Assembly: GCA_964423675.1 (NCBI GenBank)
Contig: CAYRFP010000032.1
Location: forward strand, 1 to 24,793
Direction of reading: 5' to 3'
DNA: 24,793 bases
DNA from: RUG563 sp964423675
GTDB lineage: Bacteria > Bacillota > Clostridia > Christensenellales > Aristaeellaceae
The position numbers and the translations under genes are program-made. Shown here piece after piece: positions 1-6,987 of the stretch. Position 1 is the stretch's first letter; every line of letters begins with the position of its first letter. The notes beneath the pieces were generated by a model, which was not told the origin of the DNA, made no database searches, and saw nothing but the letters and a program-made list of their open reading frames with translations.

Positions 1-476
1 CCGAATTTGTGGAACTGCTCACCAAGAAAAACGAGCGTGACCTCAATCGGCAGTTCCGTGAATGCAGTCGGGAATTGGAACACGCTACACAGCGTATCGC
101 CAAACTGGATAGCATCATCCAGCGGCTTTATGAGGATAACCTCGATGGGAAGATATCCGATGAGCGTTTTACCAAGATGACCGCCACCTACGAGCAGGAA
201 CAGAAAGACCTTCAAACACGGGTGATCGTGCTGAGAGAGACCCTATCCAAAGCCAAGGCACAGCGTCTCAACATTGATTCCTTCCTCGCACAGGTTAGAA
301 AATACACCGAAATCAAGGAACTGGACGCAGAAATCATTCGAGCCTTGGTGGAGCGCATCGATGTATTCAAGCCGGAGAAAGTTCCGGGTACCAGGACGAA
401 AAAGCAGACCATCCTCATTCATTGGAACTTCATTGGTGCAGTCGAACTGCCCCAAGAACCGAAAAAATCGGCATAG
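1..476 (+). CDS. Large serine recombinase, C-terminal part (5' end outside window)
   Basis: The reading frame is open from the window edge (first complete codon at 3) to TAG at 474-476, so about 157 C-terminal residues are visible. The visible part is a long charged helical stretch, probably the coiled coil that follows the zinc-ribbon region of large serine recombinases. It is followed by a DUF4368-like tail containing LVERIDVF, RTKKQTILIHW and a PKKSA end. I recognise this tail from recombinases of Bacillota conjugative and mobilisable elements. The catalytic serine domain lies upstream and is not visible. These enzymes cut and rejoin attachment sites and are usually encoded at one end of their element, so an element boundary is expected just 3' of this gene. 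Family call confident; element type unknown. Confidence 0.85.
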   Translation, partial: EFVELLTKKNERDLNRQFRECSRELEHATQRIAKLDSIIQRLYEDNLDGKISDERFTKMTATYEQEQKDLQTRVIVLRETLSKAKAQRLNIDSFLAQVRKYTEIKELDAEIIRALVERIDVFKPEKVPGTRTKKQTILIHWNFIGAVELPQEPKKSA

Positions 477-501
477 CCGGATTTCTCCAAACTATGCCGA
501 T
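467..501 (+). terminator. Hairpin overlapping the recombinase stop codon
   Basis: A perfect 10-bp inverted repeat (ATCGGCATAG at 467-476, CTATGCCGAT at 492-501) has its left arm ending on the stop codon. It is followed by ATTTTCCC, a short T-run. It is a probable weak intrinsic terminator of the recombinase gene. The rest of the gap to 655 holds no gene I can recognise; an AT-rich stretch at 551-608 may contain the mrp promoter, but I see no convincing -35/-10 pair. Confidence 0.6.
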
Positions 502-655
502 ATTTTCCCAAGGAATTAAATCCCTTAGTGAGACACCCTTTGCTGGCTTTCTTTTTTTAGTGGCAGGGTTTTGCAATGGAGACGGCGAATTAAATACCTT
601 GGCTTTTTTTGCTCGGGCCATGCCAGAGCAAAGACATAGAAAGGAAGCGAAGCAA

Positions 656-1474
656 ATGAGCGAATGCACCCATGATTGCTCCTCCTGCGGGGCCAATTGC
701 CCCAGCCGGGAAGCGGAAAGCCTGCTGGAAAAGCCCCATGAAGGCACACATGTGAAAAAAGTGATTGCCGTCATGAGCGGCAAGGGCGGGGTTGGTAAAT
801 CGATGGTTACGGCGCTGCTGGCCGTTATGGCGCAGCGCGCGGGCTATAAAACCGCTATTTTGGACGCGGATGTGACTGGTCCGTCCATCCCCAAGGCGTT
901 TGGCATTAAGGAAAAGGCCATGGGCACCGGCGAAACGATTCTTCCGGTGGCAAGCAAGACGGGGATCAAGATGATGTCCGTGAATCTGCTGCTGGAAGAG
1001 GATACCACGCCGGTTGTCTGGCGCGGGCCGATTATTGCAGGCACGGTGAAGCAGTTTTGGACGGATGTGCTCTGGGGCGATCTGGACGTGATGTTTATCG
1101 ATATGCCTCCGGGAACGGGCGATGTGCCGCTGACCGTGTTCCAGAGTCTGCCGGTGGACGGCGCGGTAGTGGTGACCACGCCGCAGGCGCTGGTGGGGAT
1201 GATCGTGGAAAAGGCACTGAACATGGCGGATATGATGCATGTGCCAGTGATGGGCCTGGTGGAAAATATGAGCTACGCCCTGTGCCCGGATTGCGGGAAG
1301 CATGTGGAAGTATTCGGCGAAAGCCATGCGGAAGAAACGGCGAAGCGGTTTGGCACGGAAGTGCTGGCGCAGCTGCCTATTAACCTGAAGCTGGCCGCAG
1401 CCTGCGATGCGGGGCTGATTGAGCTGTTTGAGGGAGATTGGCTGAACGAGGCGATTCGCAAGATTCTGGGCTGA
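656..1474 (+). CDS. mrp: Mrp/NBP35-family Fe-S cluster carrier P-loop ATPase
   Basis: This is a 272-residue cytosolic protein of the Mrp/NBP35/ApbC family, which binds and transfers [4Fe-4S] clusters to apo-proteins. The deviant Walker A motif GKGGVGKS is at residues 42-49, followed by the switch region LDADVTGPSIPK and the FIDMPPGTGD signature near 148-156. An N-terminal cysteine cluster (C4, C8, C11, C15) resembles the NBP35-type N-terminal cluster site. The C-terminal CPDC pair (C210, C213) is the bridging cluster motif of the family. I chose ATG 656 because AAGGAAG lies 8 bases upstream and the conserved cysteines begin at once. The open frame extends further 5', but those extra residues look unrelated. 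The gene appears monocistronic. Which targets it serves cannot be told from sequence. Confidence 0.93.
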   Translation: MSECTHDCSSCGANCPSREAESLLEKPHEGTHVKKVIAVMSGKGGVGKSMVTALLAVMAQRAGYKTAILDADVTGPSIPKAFGIKEKAMGTGETILPVASKTGIKMMSVNLLLEEDTTPVVWRGPIIAGTVKQFWTDVLWGDLDVMFIDMPPGTGDVPLTVFQSLPVDGAVVVTTPQALVGMIVEKALNMADMMHVPVMGLVENMSYALCPDCGKHVEVFGESHAEETAKRFGTEVLAQLPINLKLAAACDAGLIELFEGDWLNEAIRKILG

Positions 1475-1497
1475 GAAGGCCGAAAGCATCGCCTGAG

Positions 1498-1526
1498 TTG
1501 ACGAACGAAAAAAAACGTGCTATACT
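1498..1526 (+). promoter_or_regulatory. Sigma-A promoter of the B12 uptake operon
   Basis: TTGACG (1498-1503) and TATACT (1521-1526) are separated by exactly 17 bases. The predicted start is near 1533, about 47 bases before the cobalamin aptamer begins. This is the only strong promoter seen between mrp and the B12 genes. Confidence 0.8.
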
Positions 1527-1529
1527 TCC

Positions 1530-1564
1530 ATCGGGCAAGGGGGAAAGTCTCTTGCCCGATTTTA
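1530..1564 (+). other. Perfect hairpin with T-run at the 5' end of the riboswitch transcript
   Basis: ATCGGGCAAG (1530-1539) and CTTGCCCGAT (1551-1560) form a perfect 10-bp stem with an 11-base loop, followed by a T-run. It could be the terminator of mrp, whose stop is 55 bases upstream. Because the operon promoter lies before it, it would also form the first structure of the B12 leader RNA. Confidence 0.6.
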
Positions 1565-1579
1565 AAAATGAAATAGCAG

Positions 1580-1692
1580 GATCTTTCGGCTCCGGATATG
1601 TCCGGATAAGAGGGAAGCGCGGTGCAAATCCGCCGCAACAGCCATTACCGTGAGCAGGAAAACTGCAAGCCGGAATACTCGCCGAAGGGATC
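1580..1692 (+). ncRNA. Cobalamin riboswitch aptamer
   Basis: The conserved cobalamin core is readable in order: AAGAGGGAA (1608-1616), GGTGCAAATCCGCCGCAACA (starting near 1620), the B12-box region GCCATTACCGTGA, and the 3' segment AAGCCGGAATACTCGCC. The ends pair as a closing stem (GATCTTTCGGC at 1580-1590 with GCCGAAGGGATC at 1681-1692, one bulge). A TCCGGA/TCCGGA hairpin at 1591-1606 lies just inside. Known members bind adenosyl- or hydroxo/methylcobalamin and shut off B12 synthesis or uptake genes when the ligand is plentiful. The expression platform follows at 1693-1828 and ends in a clear terminator, so control is probably transcriptional. The ligand subclass cannot be assigned by eye. 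Confidence 0.92.
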
Positions 1693-1799
1693 TACGGAAC
1701 GCCGGGCTTTCCGGCAGGCTCTTGGCTCTGAAGAGCGCAACCGTTTTATCTTCCGCACTGGCGGTTTATTTCGGTATGCGCGGGGGATTAGACGATGTG

Positions 1800-1828
1800 C
1801 GATTCATGGCTGCATGAATCGTTTTTTT
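1800..1828 (+). terminator. Riboswitch-controlled intrinsic terminator
   Basis: CGATTCATG (1800-1808), loop GCTG, CATGAATCG (1813-1821) and seven T residues (1822-1828) make a perfect 9-bp stem and U-tract. It lies between the aptamer and the first gene, the expected place for the off-state terminator. Possible competing hairpins in the platform include GCCGG/CCGGC near 1701-1715 and GCTCT/AGAGC near 1725-1736. Confidence 0.88.
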
Positions 1829-1841
1829 CATGGAGAAAAGA

Positions 1842-2144
1842 ATGGGAGAAAAGCGAACAAGGCAGGATGCGTTGTCCTTGCTGCAAGCCCGGCGACAGGA
1901 ACTGATAGAAGCAGGAGAAACGCGTTATCCGGCTCGAAGCGATTTTACGGTGGAGCAGGTGATGACGATCAAAGCCTTTTTAGGTCCCTGGCCACGGGCG
2001 CTGGAAGCAGCGGGAATTAAGCCGCCCCGGGAGGATGACTTCGCCCAGAAACGGCTGGAAAAGCGTATTGCGCAAAAGCGGCGGCGCACGGCGCTGAAGC
2101 TTGAAAAGCGTGCGCAGGAGAAGCAGGAAAAGAATCTGGAATAA
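1842..2144 (+). CDS. Small basic protein, homing-endonuclease-associated-repeat-like
   Basis: This 100-residue, very basic cytosolic protein is the first gene after the B12 riboswitch terminator. Its middle part, TVEQVMTIKAFLGPWPRALEAAGIKP, shortened here to the motif LGPWPRALEAAG, resembles the small helical repeat found beside HNH homing nucleases (FGSWNxALxxAGL). No HNH catalytic motif is present. The C-terminal third is almost all K, R, E and Q and probably helical. I chose ATG 1842 because GGAG at 1832-1835 sits 6 bases before it; the in-frame ATG at 1830 lies inside the terminator T-tract and has no ribosome site. The function is unknown. A nucleic-acid-binding role is only an inference from charge and the repeat. 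Confidence 0.75.
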   Translation: MGEKRTRQDALSLLQARRQELIEAGETRYPARSDFTVEQVMTIKAFLGPWPRALEAAGIKPPREDDFAQKRLEKRIAQKRRRTALKLEKRAQEKQEKNLE

Positions 2145-2150
2145 ACCAGC

Positions 2151-2173
2151 GATACGGCGCTTCGGCGCGTATC
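2151..2173 (+). other. UUCG-tetraloop hairpin between two B12-operon genes
   Basis: GATAC, GCGC, loop TTCG, GCGC and GTATC form a 9-bp stem with one bulged G at 2156. The loop is closed by a C-G pair, the classic hyper-stable cUUCGg form. No T-run follows, so it is more likely an mRNA-stability or processing element than a terminator. Confidence 0.5.
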
Positions 2174-2206
2174 TATAAACAAACCAAGGAAAAGAGGGAA
2201 TGGAAA

Positions 2207-2899
2207 ATGAAGAAGATGGTATCTATGCTGTTGGCGGTGCTGCTGGTGTTGGCGCTGGTGCCTGCGATGGCTGAGGAAACGACCGCTCCGGTTGTGTTTG
2301 TCACGATCGCTAATGGCGAATTGGTGGCGGCGCAGGTGGCCGTGGAAATGAAGGATACGGACGAGGATGGCGCGCTGACCATTGCGGATGCGCTGTATCT
2401 GGCTCACGAGGCCGTGTTTGAGGGCGGCGCGGAAGCGGGCTTTTCCGCCGTTATGGGGGATTATGGCCTGATGATTGCCAAGCTGTGGGGCGTGGAAAAC
2501 GGCGGCTCCTACGGCTATTATGTGAACAACGCCATGGCTATGGGGCTGGCGGATCCGGTGCAGGATGGCGATCAGGTGAACGCTTATGTGTATACGGATA
2601 CGGTGGGCTTCTCCGATGCGTATTGCTTCTTTGATGTGTTTACCGCGGATGCGGGAGACGTGATGCTGACGCTGTCTGCGGCCGGGTTTGACGAGAACTG
2701 GGCGCCTGTGACGCTGCCGGTGGTGGGCGCGGTGATTACTGTAAATGGGGAAAAGACCGAAATCATCACCGATGAAAACGGTCAGGCGACCCTGACTGTT
2801 CAGGCCGGGGATGTGGTTAGCGCTGTGTCCGATGCGCAGACGCTGGTGCCCCCCTGCTGCGTGATCGAAGCAGCTGAGGATGCAGCCAAGGCGGCCTAA
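2207..2899 (+). CDS. Secreted DUF4430 (transcobalamin C-terminal-like) protein
   Basis: This 230-residue exported protein has a signal peptide at residues 1-22 (KK, a leucine-rich core, PAMA/EE cleavage site). The next about 100 residues fit the DUF4430 fold, the beta domain also found at the C-terminus of animal transcobalamin and intrinsic factor; the YGYYVNN segment and the following DGDQV are its recognisable parts. Residues from about 150 (GDVMLTLSAAG, then VVGAVITVNGEKTEIITDENG) look like a small beta-sandwich of the carboxypeptidase-regulatory or Ig-like type. A DTDEDG loop near residue 53 resembles a calcium loop. There is no lipobox, LPXTG or C-terminal membrane helix, so anchoring is unclear. 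Position behind a B12 riboswitch and before an ECF importer suggests cobalamin binding outside the cell; this is inference. Confidence 0.82.
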   Translation: MKKMVSMLLAVLLVLALVPAMAEETTAPVVFVTIANGELVAAQVAVEMKDTDEDGALTIADALYLAHEAVFEGGAEAGFSAVMGDYGLMIAKLWGVENGGSYGYYVNNAMAMGLADPVQDGDQVNAYVYTDTVGFSDAYCFFDVFTADAGDVMLTLSAAGFDENWAPVTLPVVGAVITVNGEKTEIITDENGQATLTVQAGDVVSAVSDAQTLVPPCCVIEAAEDAAKAA

Positions 2900-2918
2900 A
2901 CAAAGGAGAGAAGAAAGC

Positions 2919-4487
2919 ATGCAACAAAGCAGGGGCTGGCAGGACTGGCGGAAAAAATGGGCTGCGGTGCTATGCATTTTAGCGCTGCTGCTGGGCTGTC
3001 TGCAGGCCCTTGCACAGGATACCGTCCGGGAGCCGAAAGCGCTTCTGGACGGTATCCTTTCCTATGAAATGGAGCAGGCGGGGGCGGAAAGCCTGGAGCA
3101 ATTTGCGCAGGAGACGCTGCCCTTGCTGGCCGGAACCGGCGGCGAATGGCTGGCGCTGGCGCTGCATCAAGAGTACCCGGAACTGGATTTATCCGCTTAT
3201 GCTGATGCATTGGCGGCTTATGCTGAAAACAACAGGATTACCGCTGCTGCATCCCGGCAGCGAGTTGCGCTGCTGCTGATTGCCTGCGGCAGGATAGAGC
3301 ATCCCTTTGTGGTGCAGACCGCCCAGGACAGCATCGGCCAGCAGGGCGTGATGAGCTGGGTTTTCGGGCTGCATCTGCTTCAGAATGGCGTGGAGGAGAT
3401 GAACTGTTCCCGGGAGCAGGCGCTGGAAGCCCTGCTGGCGTTGCAGCTTCCGGACGGCGGATTTGCCGTTCGCGGGGCACAGGGCGACGCAGATGTGACC
3501 GCCATGGCGTTGCAGGCGCTGAGCGCGGAGCAGGAGACAGAGGCGGTCGCCCGGGCCGTGGAACAGGCGCTGGCATTTCTGTCTGCGGCGCAGCTGCCCT
3601 CCGGCGGTTTTTCCAGCTATGGAACAGAAAACGCCGAAAGCACCGCTCAGGCGATCATCGCGCTGACGGGACTGGGCATTGACCCAGAAAAAGACGCGCG
3701 ATTTATCAAGCATGGGCATTCGGCTCTGGACGCGCTGGGGGCATTCGCACTGGTAGATGGCAGCTTTTCTCATGAGCTGGGCGGTGAATCCAATGCGATG
3801 GCCACAGTTCAGGCGCTTTGCGCGTTGGTTTCCTGGGAACGACTTACCCGAGGGGATGGATCGCTTTATCAATTGGAGCCCTGTTCAGCAACGGCAAAAA
3901 CAGCCCTGAGCGGTCAGGCCATAGCAACGATAGCGATCGGCTCCCTGGGGATTCTGGTCTGCGCGCTGCTCTGGCTGCTGAAAAAACGGCATTATAAGAA
4001 TTATCTGCTGGTATTGGCGGTTTGCGCGGGGCTGATGGCGGCGGTCTGGGGGCTGGATGTTCAAACGCCGGAGACGTATTACGCCAGTGCGGTGGTGAAG
4101 CAGCATCCGATTGGCCAGGTGACGCTGGAAATCCGCTGCGACCGGGTGGCGGGAGAAGCGCATGATCCCGTGCTTCCAATGTCTGGGACGCTGCTTGCGG
4201 AAACGGCTTTCCCGCTGGCGGAGGGGGAAACGGTTTATGATATCCTCACCCAAGCGGCGCAGCAGGCTGGCCTGCTGCTGGATTGCTGGAGCACGGCGGG
4301 CAATGGAAGGCTGGCTTATGTGGCCGGGATTCAGGGGCTTTACGAATTTGATTTCGGGGATTTGTCCGGCTGGGTATATCATGTCAACGGCCAGTCCCCG
4401 AATGTGGGCTGTGGGGCCTATGTGTTGGCCGATGGTGACAGAATTCAGTGGCTGTATTCCCGGGAACTGGGGAATGACGTGAAATAA
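2919..4487 (+). CDS. Membrane-tethered prenyltransferase-like toroid plus DUF4430 protein
   Basis: This is a 522-residue exported protein. Residues 1-33 form a signal sequence (LLLGCLQALAQ; either a signal peptidase I site after ALA or a relaxed lipobox at LLGC). Residues about 45-320 are an alpha/alpha toroid of the prenyltransferase/squalene-cyclase type, with repeats QLPDGGF near 173, QLPSGGF near 223 and LVDGSF near 274. Two membrane helices follow (about 334-354 and 362-381), joined by the basic loop KKRHYKNY, so both flanking domains should face outward. Residues about 398-522 are a DUF4430 domain with the clear signature GWVYHVNG and a following DGDRIQW. Toroid plus DUF4430 is the domain pairing of transcobalamin and intrinsic factor. 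ATG 2919 is preceded by AAAGGAGAG. Catalytic prenyltransferase function is unlikely. The cobalamin-binding role is inferred from domains and operon. Confidence 0.85.
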   Translation: MQQSRGWQDWRKKWAAVLCILALLLGCLQALAQDTVREPKALLDGILSYEMEQAGAESLEQFAQETLPLLAGTGGEWLALALHQEYPELDLSAYADALAAYAENNRITAAASRQRVALLLIACGRIEHPFVVQTAQDSIGQQGVMSWVFGLHLLQNGVEEMNCSREQALEALLALQLPDGGFAVRGAQGDADVTAMALQALSAEQETEAVARAVEQALAFLSAAQLPSGGFSSYGTENAESTAQAIIALTGLGIDPEKDARFIKHGHSALDALGAFALVDGSFSHELGGESNAMATVQALCALVSWERLTRGDGSLYQLEPCSATAKTALSGQAIATIAIGSLGILVCALLWLLKKRHYKNYLLVLAVCAGLMAAVWGLDVQTPETYYASAVVKQHPIGQVTLEIRCDRVAGEAHDPVLPMSGTLLAETAFPLAEGETVYDILTQAAQQAGLLLDCWSTAGNGRLAYVAGIQGLYEFDFGDLSGWVYHVNGQSPNVGCGAYVLADGDRIQWLYSRELGNDVK

Positions 4488-4516
4488 CAGGAAAGAAAAG
4501 GAGGGAGGGAGCGGCC

Positions 4517-5395
4517 ATGTGCGCGATGGAGCGGCTGCATCCGCTGGCTGCGGCGGTCTATTTTGCTGGGGTTTTGGCGATTGCCGTGGTCAGCATGAAT
4601 CCGTGGCTGCTTCTGCTGTCTCTGCTGGGTGGTCTTTCCCTGTTTATGGTGCTGGACGGGAAAAAGGGGATTCGAACGCTGGGAAGCAATCTGCTTTTGT
4701 TTTTAGGAGCAACGCTGATTAATCCCCTTTTTTATCATCATGGAAACACCGTTTTGCTGATCGTTCATCATCAGCCCATCACGCTGGAAGCCCTTTGCTA
4801 TGGGGCGGCGATGGGCGGGATGATCGTGTCCACCGCCTATTGGCTGCGCTGCCTTTCCCGGGTGCTGACCAGCGATAAGCTGATGCATCTTCTGGGAGGG
4901 CTGTCCCCCAAGCTTGCGCTGCTTTTTTCCATGGCGCTGCGATATGGCCCGCTTTTTTCCCGCCAGACACGGCAGATTAAACAGGCGCAGCAGGCGCTGG
5001 GGCTTTATAAAGACGAAAATCTTCCGGACAGAATCCGGGGGAATATGCGAATCTTTTCTATTCTCGTTACCTGGGCGCTGGAAAATGGAATCATTACGGC
5101 GGACAGCATGGCCGCCCGGGGCTACGGCGTGGGGCGGCGCACGGCTTTTGCCCGCTATCGTTTTCGGAATGCGGACGCAGGATTTCTGCTGATTACGGCG
5201 GCGCTGCTGGCCATCCTGATCGGGGTGATCGGCACAGGAATGTTGGATTTTTCCTATTATCCCGCGCTGCGGGGCGCGGGGACAGGGCCGCTGCAGCTTG
5301 CCGCCTATGGCGCGTATGCCGCGCTGGCATTTTTGCCGGTGCTTTGGGAAGGAGGGGAACGCATTCGATGGCATTGCTTGAAGTCCAGAATCTAG
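4517..5395 (+). CDS. ecfT: ECF transporter transmembrane component EcfT
   Basis: This 292-residue polytopic membrane protein is the scaffold of an energy-coupling-factor importer, linking the ATPases to the substrate-binding S component. It has several hydrophobic segments in the first about 110 residues, a cytosolic helical region with LFSRQTRQIKQAQQALG, and the coupling motif MAARGYG near residues 197-203, which is diagnostic for EcfT. Two more hydrophobic segments follow (near 219-243 and 260-278). The 3' end overlaps the ATPase gene by 28 bases, implying translational coupling. A run of GGAGGGAGGGAG precedes ATG 4517; ATG 4526 is a second possible start. The gene sits with its own ATPase and S component, so the transporter is of the dedicated type. 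Confidence 0.9.
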   Translation: MCAMERLHPLAAAVYFAGVLAIAVVSMNPWLLLLSLLGGLSLFMVLDGKKGIRTLGSNLLLFLGATLINPLFYHHGNTVLLIVHHQPITLEALCYGAAMGGMIVSTAYWLRCLSRVLTSDKLMHLLGGLSPKLALLFSMALRYGPLFSRQTRQIKQAQQALGLYKDENLPDRIRGNMRIFSILVTWALENGIITADSMAARGYGVGRRTAFARYRFRNADAGFLLITAALLAILIGVIGTGMLDFSYYPALRGAGTGPLQLAAYGAYAALAFLPVLWEGGERIRWHCLKSRI

Positions 5396-6987
5396 GCTTT
5401 TCCTATGCTGGCTGCAGGGAGCAGACGCTGAACGACATTTCTTTTTCCCTGGAAGAAGGGGATTTTACGGTACTTTGCGGGGCAACAGGCAGCGGAAAAT
5501 CCACGCTGCTGCGGCTGTTGAAGCGGGAACTGACCCCCAAGGGAACCATGACAGGAACGATGCGCTGGGCAGGCCGTCCCTTTGCCGCAATGACCGATCG
5601 GGAAAGCGCCGGGAACGTAGGGTTTGTATCTCAGCGGCCGCAGCAGCAGCTGGTGACGGACAAGGTGTGGCATGAATTGGCGTTTGGCTTGGAAAACCTG
5701 GGCGCGCCGCAAGCGGTTATTCGTCGCCGCGTGGCGGAAACCGCTGCTTTTTTCGGCATGGAAGATTGGTTTGATGCGTCGGTATTTTCCCTGTCGGGGG
5801 GGCAGCAGCAAATGCTGAGTCTGGCCGCAGCCATGACCATGCAACCCCGGCTGTTATTGCTGGATGAGCCGACGGCGCAGCTGGATCCTATTGCCGCCAA
5901 GGATTTTCTGGCCGCCCTGCAGCGGCTGAACCGGGAACTGGGGTTGACGATTCTGCTGATCGAGCATCGATTGGAGGATGCCATTCCGGTGTCTAATCGG
6001 CTGCTGGCGCTGGAAAAGGGCGGGCTGCTGGCCTTTGGCGAAACCCAGCAAACGGTGCAGGCACTTTGCGCCCATCCGGCGCTTGGCAAGGCCATGCCTG
6101 CGGCTGCGCGGCTGTCGGGAATTCTGGATAGGAGTCCGCAGCCGTTTCCTCTGACCGTGCGTGAGGGACGGCGGCTGCTGGAAACGCTGGGGCCCGCGCC
6201 CTGTCCGCTTGCGCCGCCAGCGGCTTGTGCCGCAGCGCCGGATGCGTTGCGGTTTTCCGATGTATTTTTTCGCTATGAACGGCAAGCGCCGGATGTGCTT
6301 CAGGGGCTGAGCTTCTGTTTGCGGCAGGGCGAAATGCTATGTCTGCTGGGAGGAAATGGCGCGGGTAAATCCACGGCGCTGCATTGCGCCGCTGGGCTTT
6401 TGCGGCCGTATGCGGGCAATATTTTTGTGCTGGGAAAAAAGCTGAAAAGCTATGGGGGACAAAGCCTGTACCGGGATTGCCTGGCGCTGTTGCCCCAGGA
6501 TGTGCAGACGCTGTTTCTGCATAGCACTGTTGCGCAGGAATTGCAGGGAACAGATTGGCAGGCTTTCCCCTTTGATTTTACGCCGCTGCTGGATAAGCAT
6601 CCCTATGATTTGTCGGGGGGAGAGCAGCAGGCGCTGGCCCTTTGCAAAACGCTGGCGGCGCATCCCCGCGTGCTGCTTCTGGACGAGCCCACCAAGGGGC
6701 TGCATGCGGAAGCCAAGGAACAGATGGGACGGATGCTGTCTGCCATGTGTCAAACAGGGCTGAGCATTCTCTGCGTCACGCATGATGTGGAATTTGCTGC
6801 TGAATACGCAGATCGATGCGCCCTGCTGTTCCGGGGACAAACCGTTTCTGAGGATACGCCCCGGGCCTTCTTTGCAGGCAATCATTTTTATACCACGGCG
6901 GTGAATCGGATGGCGCGCTCCGTTTGTCCTGAAGCGATTACGCTGTCGGATTTGGCGCTGGCTTATGGAAGGGAGGCCGGGCTGTGA
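5368..6987 (+). CDS. ecfA: Fused EcfA-EcfA' ATPase of the ECF transporter
   Basis: This 539-residue cytosolic protein carries two complete ABC ATPase domains in one chain. Domain 1 has Walker A GATGSGKST (38-46), signature LSGGQQQ (142-148) and Walker B LLLLDEP (162-168). A linker of about 60 residues rich in P and A (about 245-290) leads to domain 2 with GGNGAGKST (328-336), LSGGEQQ (415-421) and VLLLDEP (435-441), then THD. Both active sites look intact. Most ECF modules use two separate ATPase genes, although fused forms are known in cobalamin- and cobalt-type systems. ATG 5368 follows GGAGGGG at 5351-5357; the longer frame from 5344 has no better start. It drives vitamin uptake through EcfT and the S component. 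Confidence 0.92.
   Translation: MALLEVQNLGFSYAGCREQTLNDISFSLEEGDFTVLCGATGSGKSTLLRLLKRELTPKGTMTGTMRWAGRPFAAMTDRESAGNVGFVSQRPQQQLVTDKVWHELAFGLENLGAPQAVIRRRVAETAAFFGMEDWFDASVFSLSGGQQQMLSLAAAMTMQPRLLLLDEPTAQLDPIAAKDFLAALQRLNRELGLTILLIEHRLEDAIPVSNRLLALEKGGLLAFGETQQTVQALCAHPALGKAMPAAARLSGILDRSPQPFPLTVREGRRLLETLGPAPCPLAPPAACAAAPDALRFSDVFFRYERQAPDVLQGLSFCLRQGEMLCLLGGNGAGKSTALHCAAGLLRPYAGNIFVLGKKLKSYGGQSLYRDCLALLPQDVQTLFLHSTVAQELQGTDWQAFPFDFTPLLDKHPYDLSGGEQQALALCKTLAAHPRVLLLDEPTKGLHAEAKEQMGRMLSAMCQTGLSILCVTHDVEFAAEYADRCALLFRGQTVSEDTPRAFFAGNHFYTTAVNRMARSVCPEAITLSDLALAYGREAGL

Noticed and set aside
422..655. Upstream extension of mrp by 78 codons
   Set aside because: The extra residues overlap the recombinase end and its terminator and are not family-like. 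ATG 656 has a proper ribosome site and starts just before the conserved cysteines.
590..1489. 299-codon antisense frame over mrp
   Set aside because: The product is an Arg/His/Gln-rich shadow of a conserved P-loop ATPase, with no ribosome site or family match.
1925..2977. 350-codon antisense frame over the basic protein and first DUF4430 gene
   Set aside because: The product is His/Arg-rich without any recognisable motif, and it crosses two well-supported genes, a gap and a hairpin.
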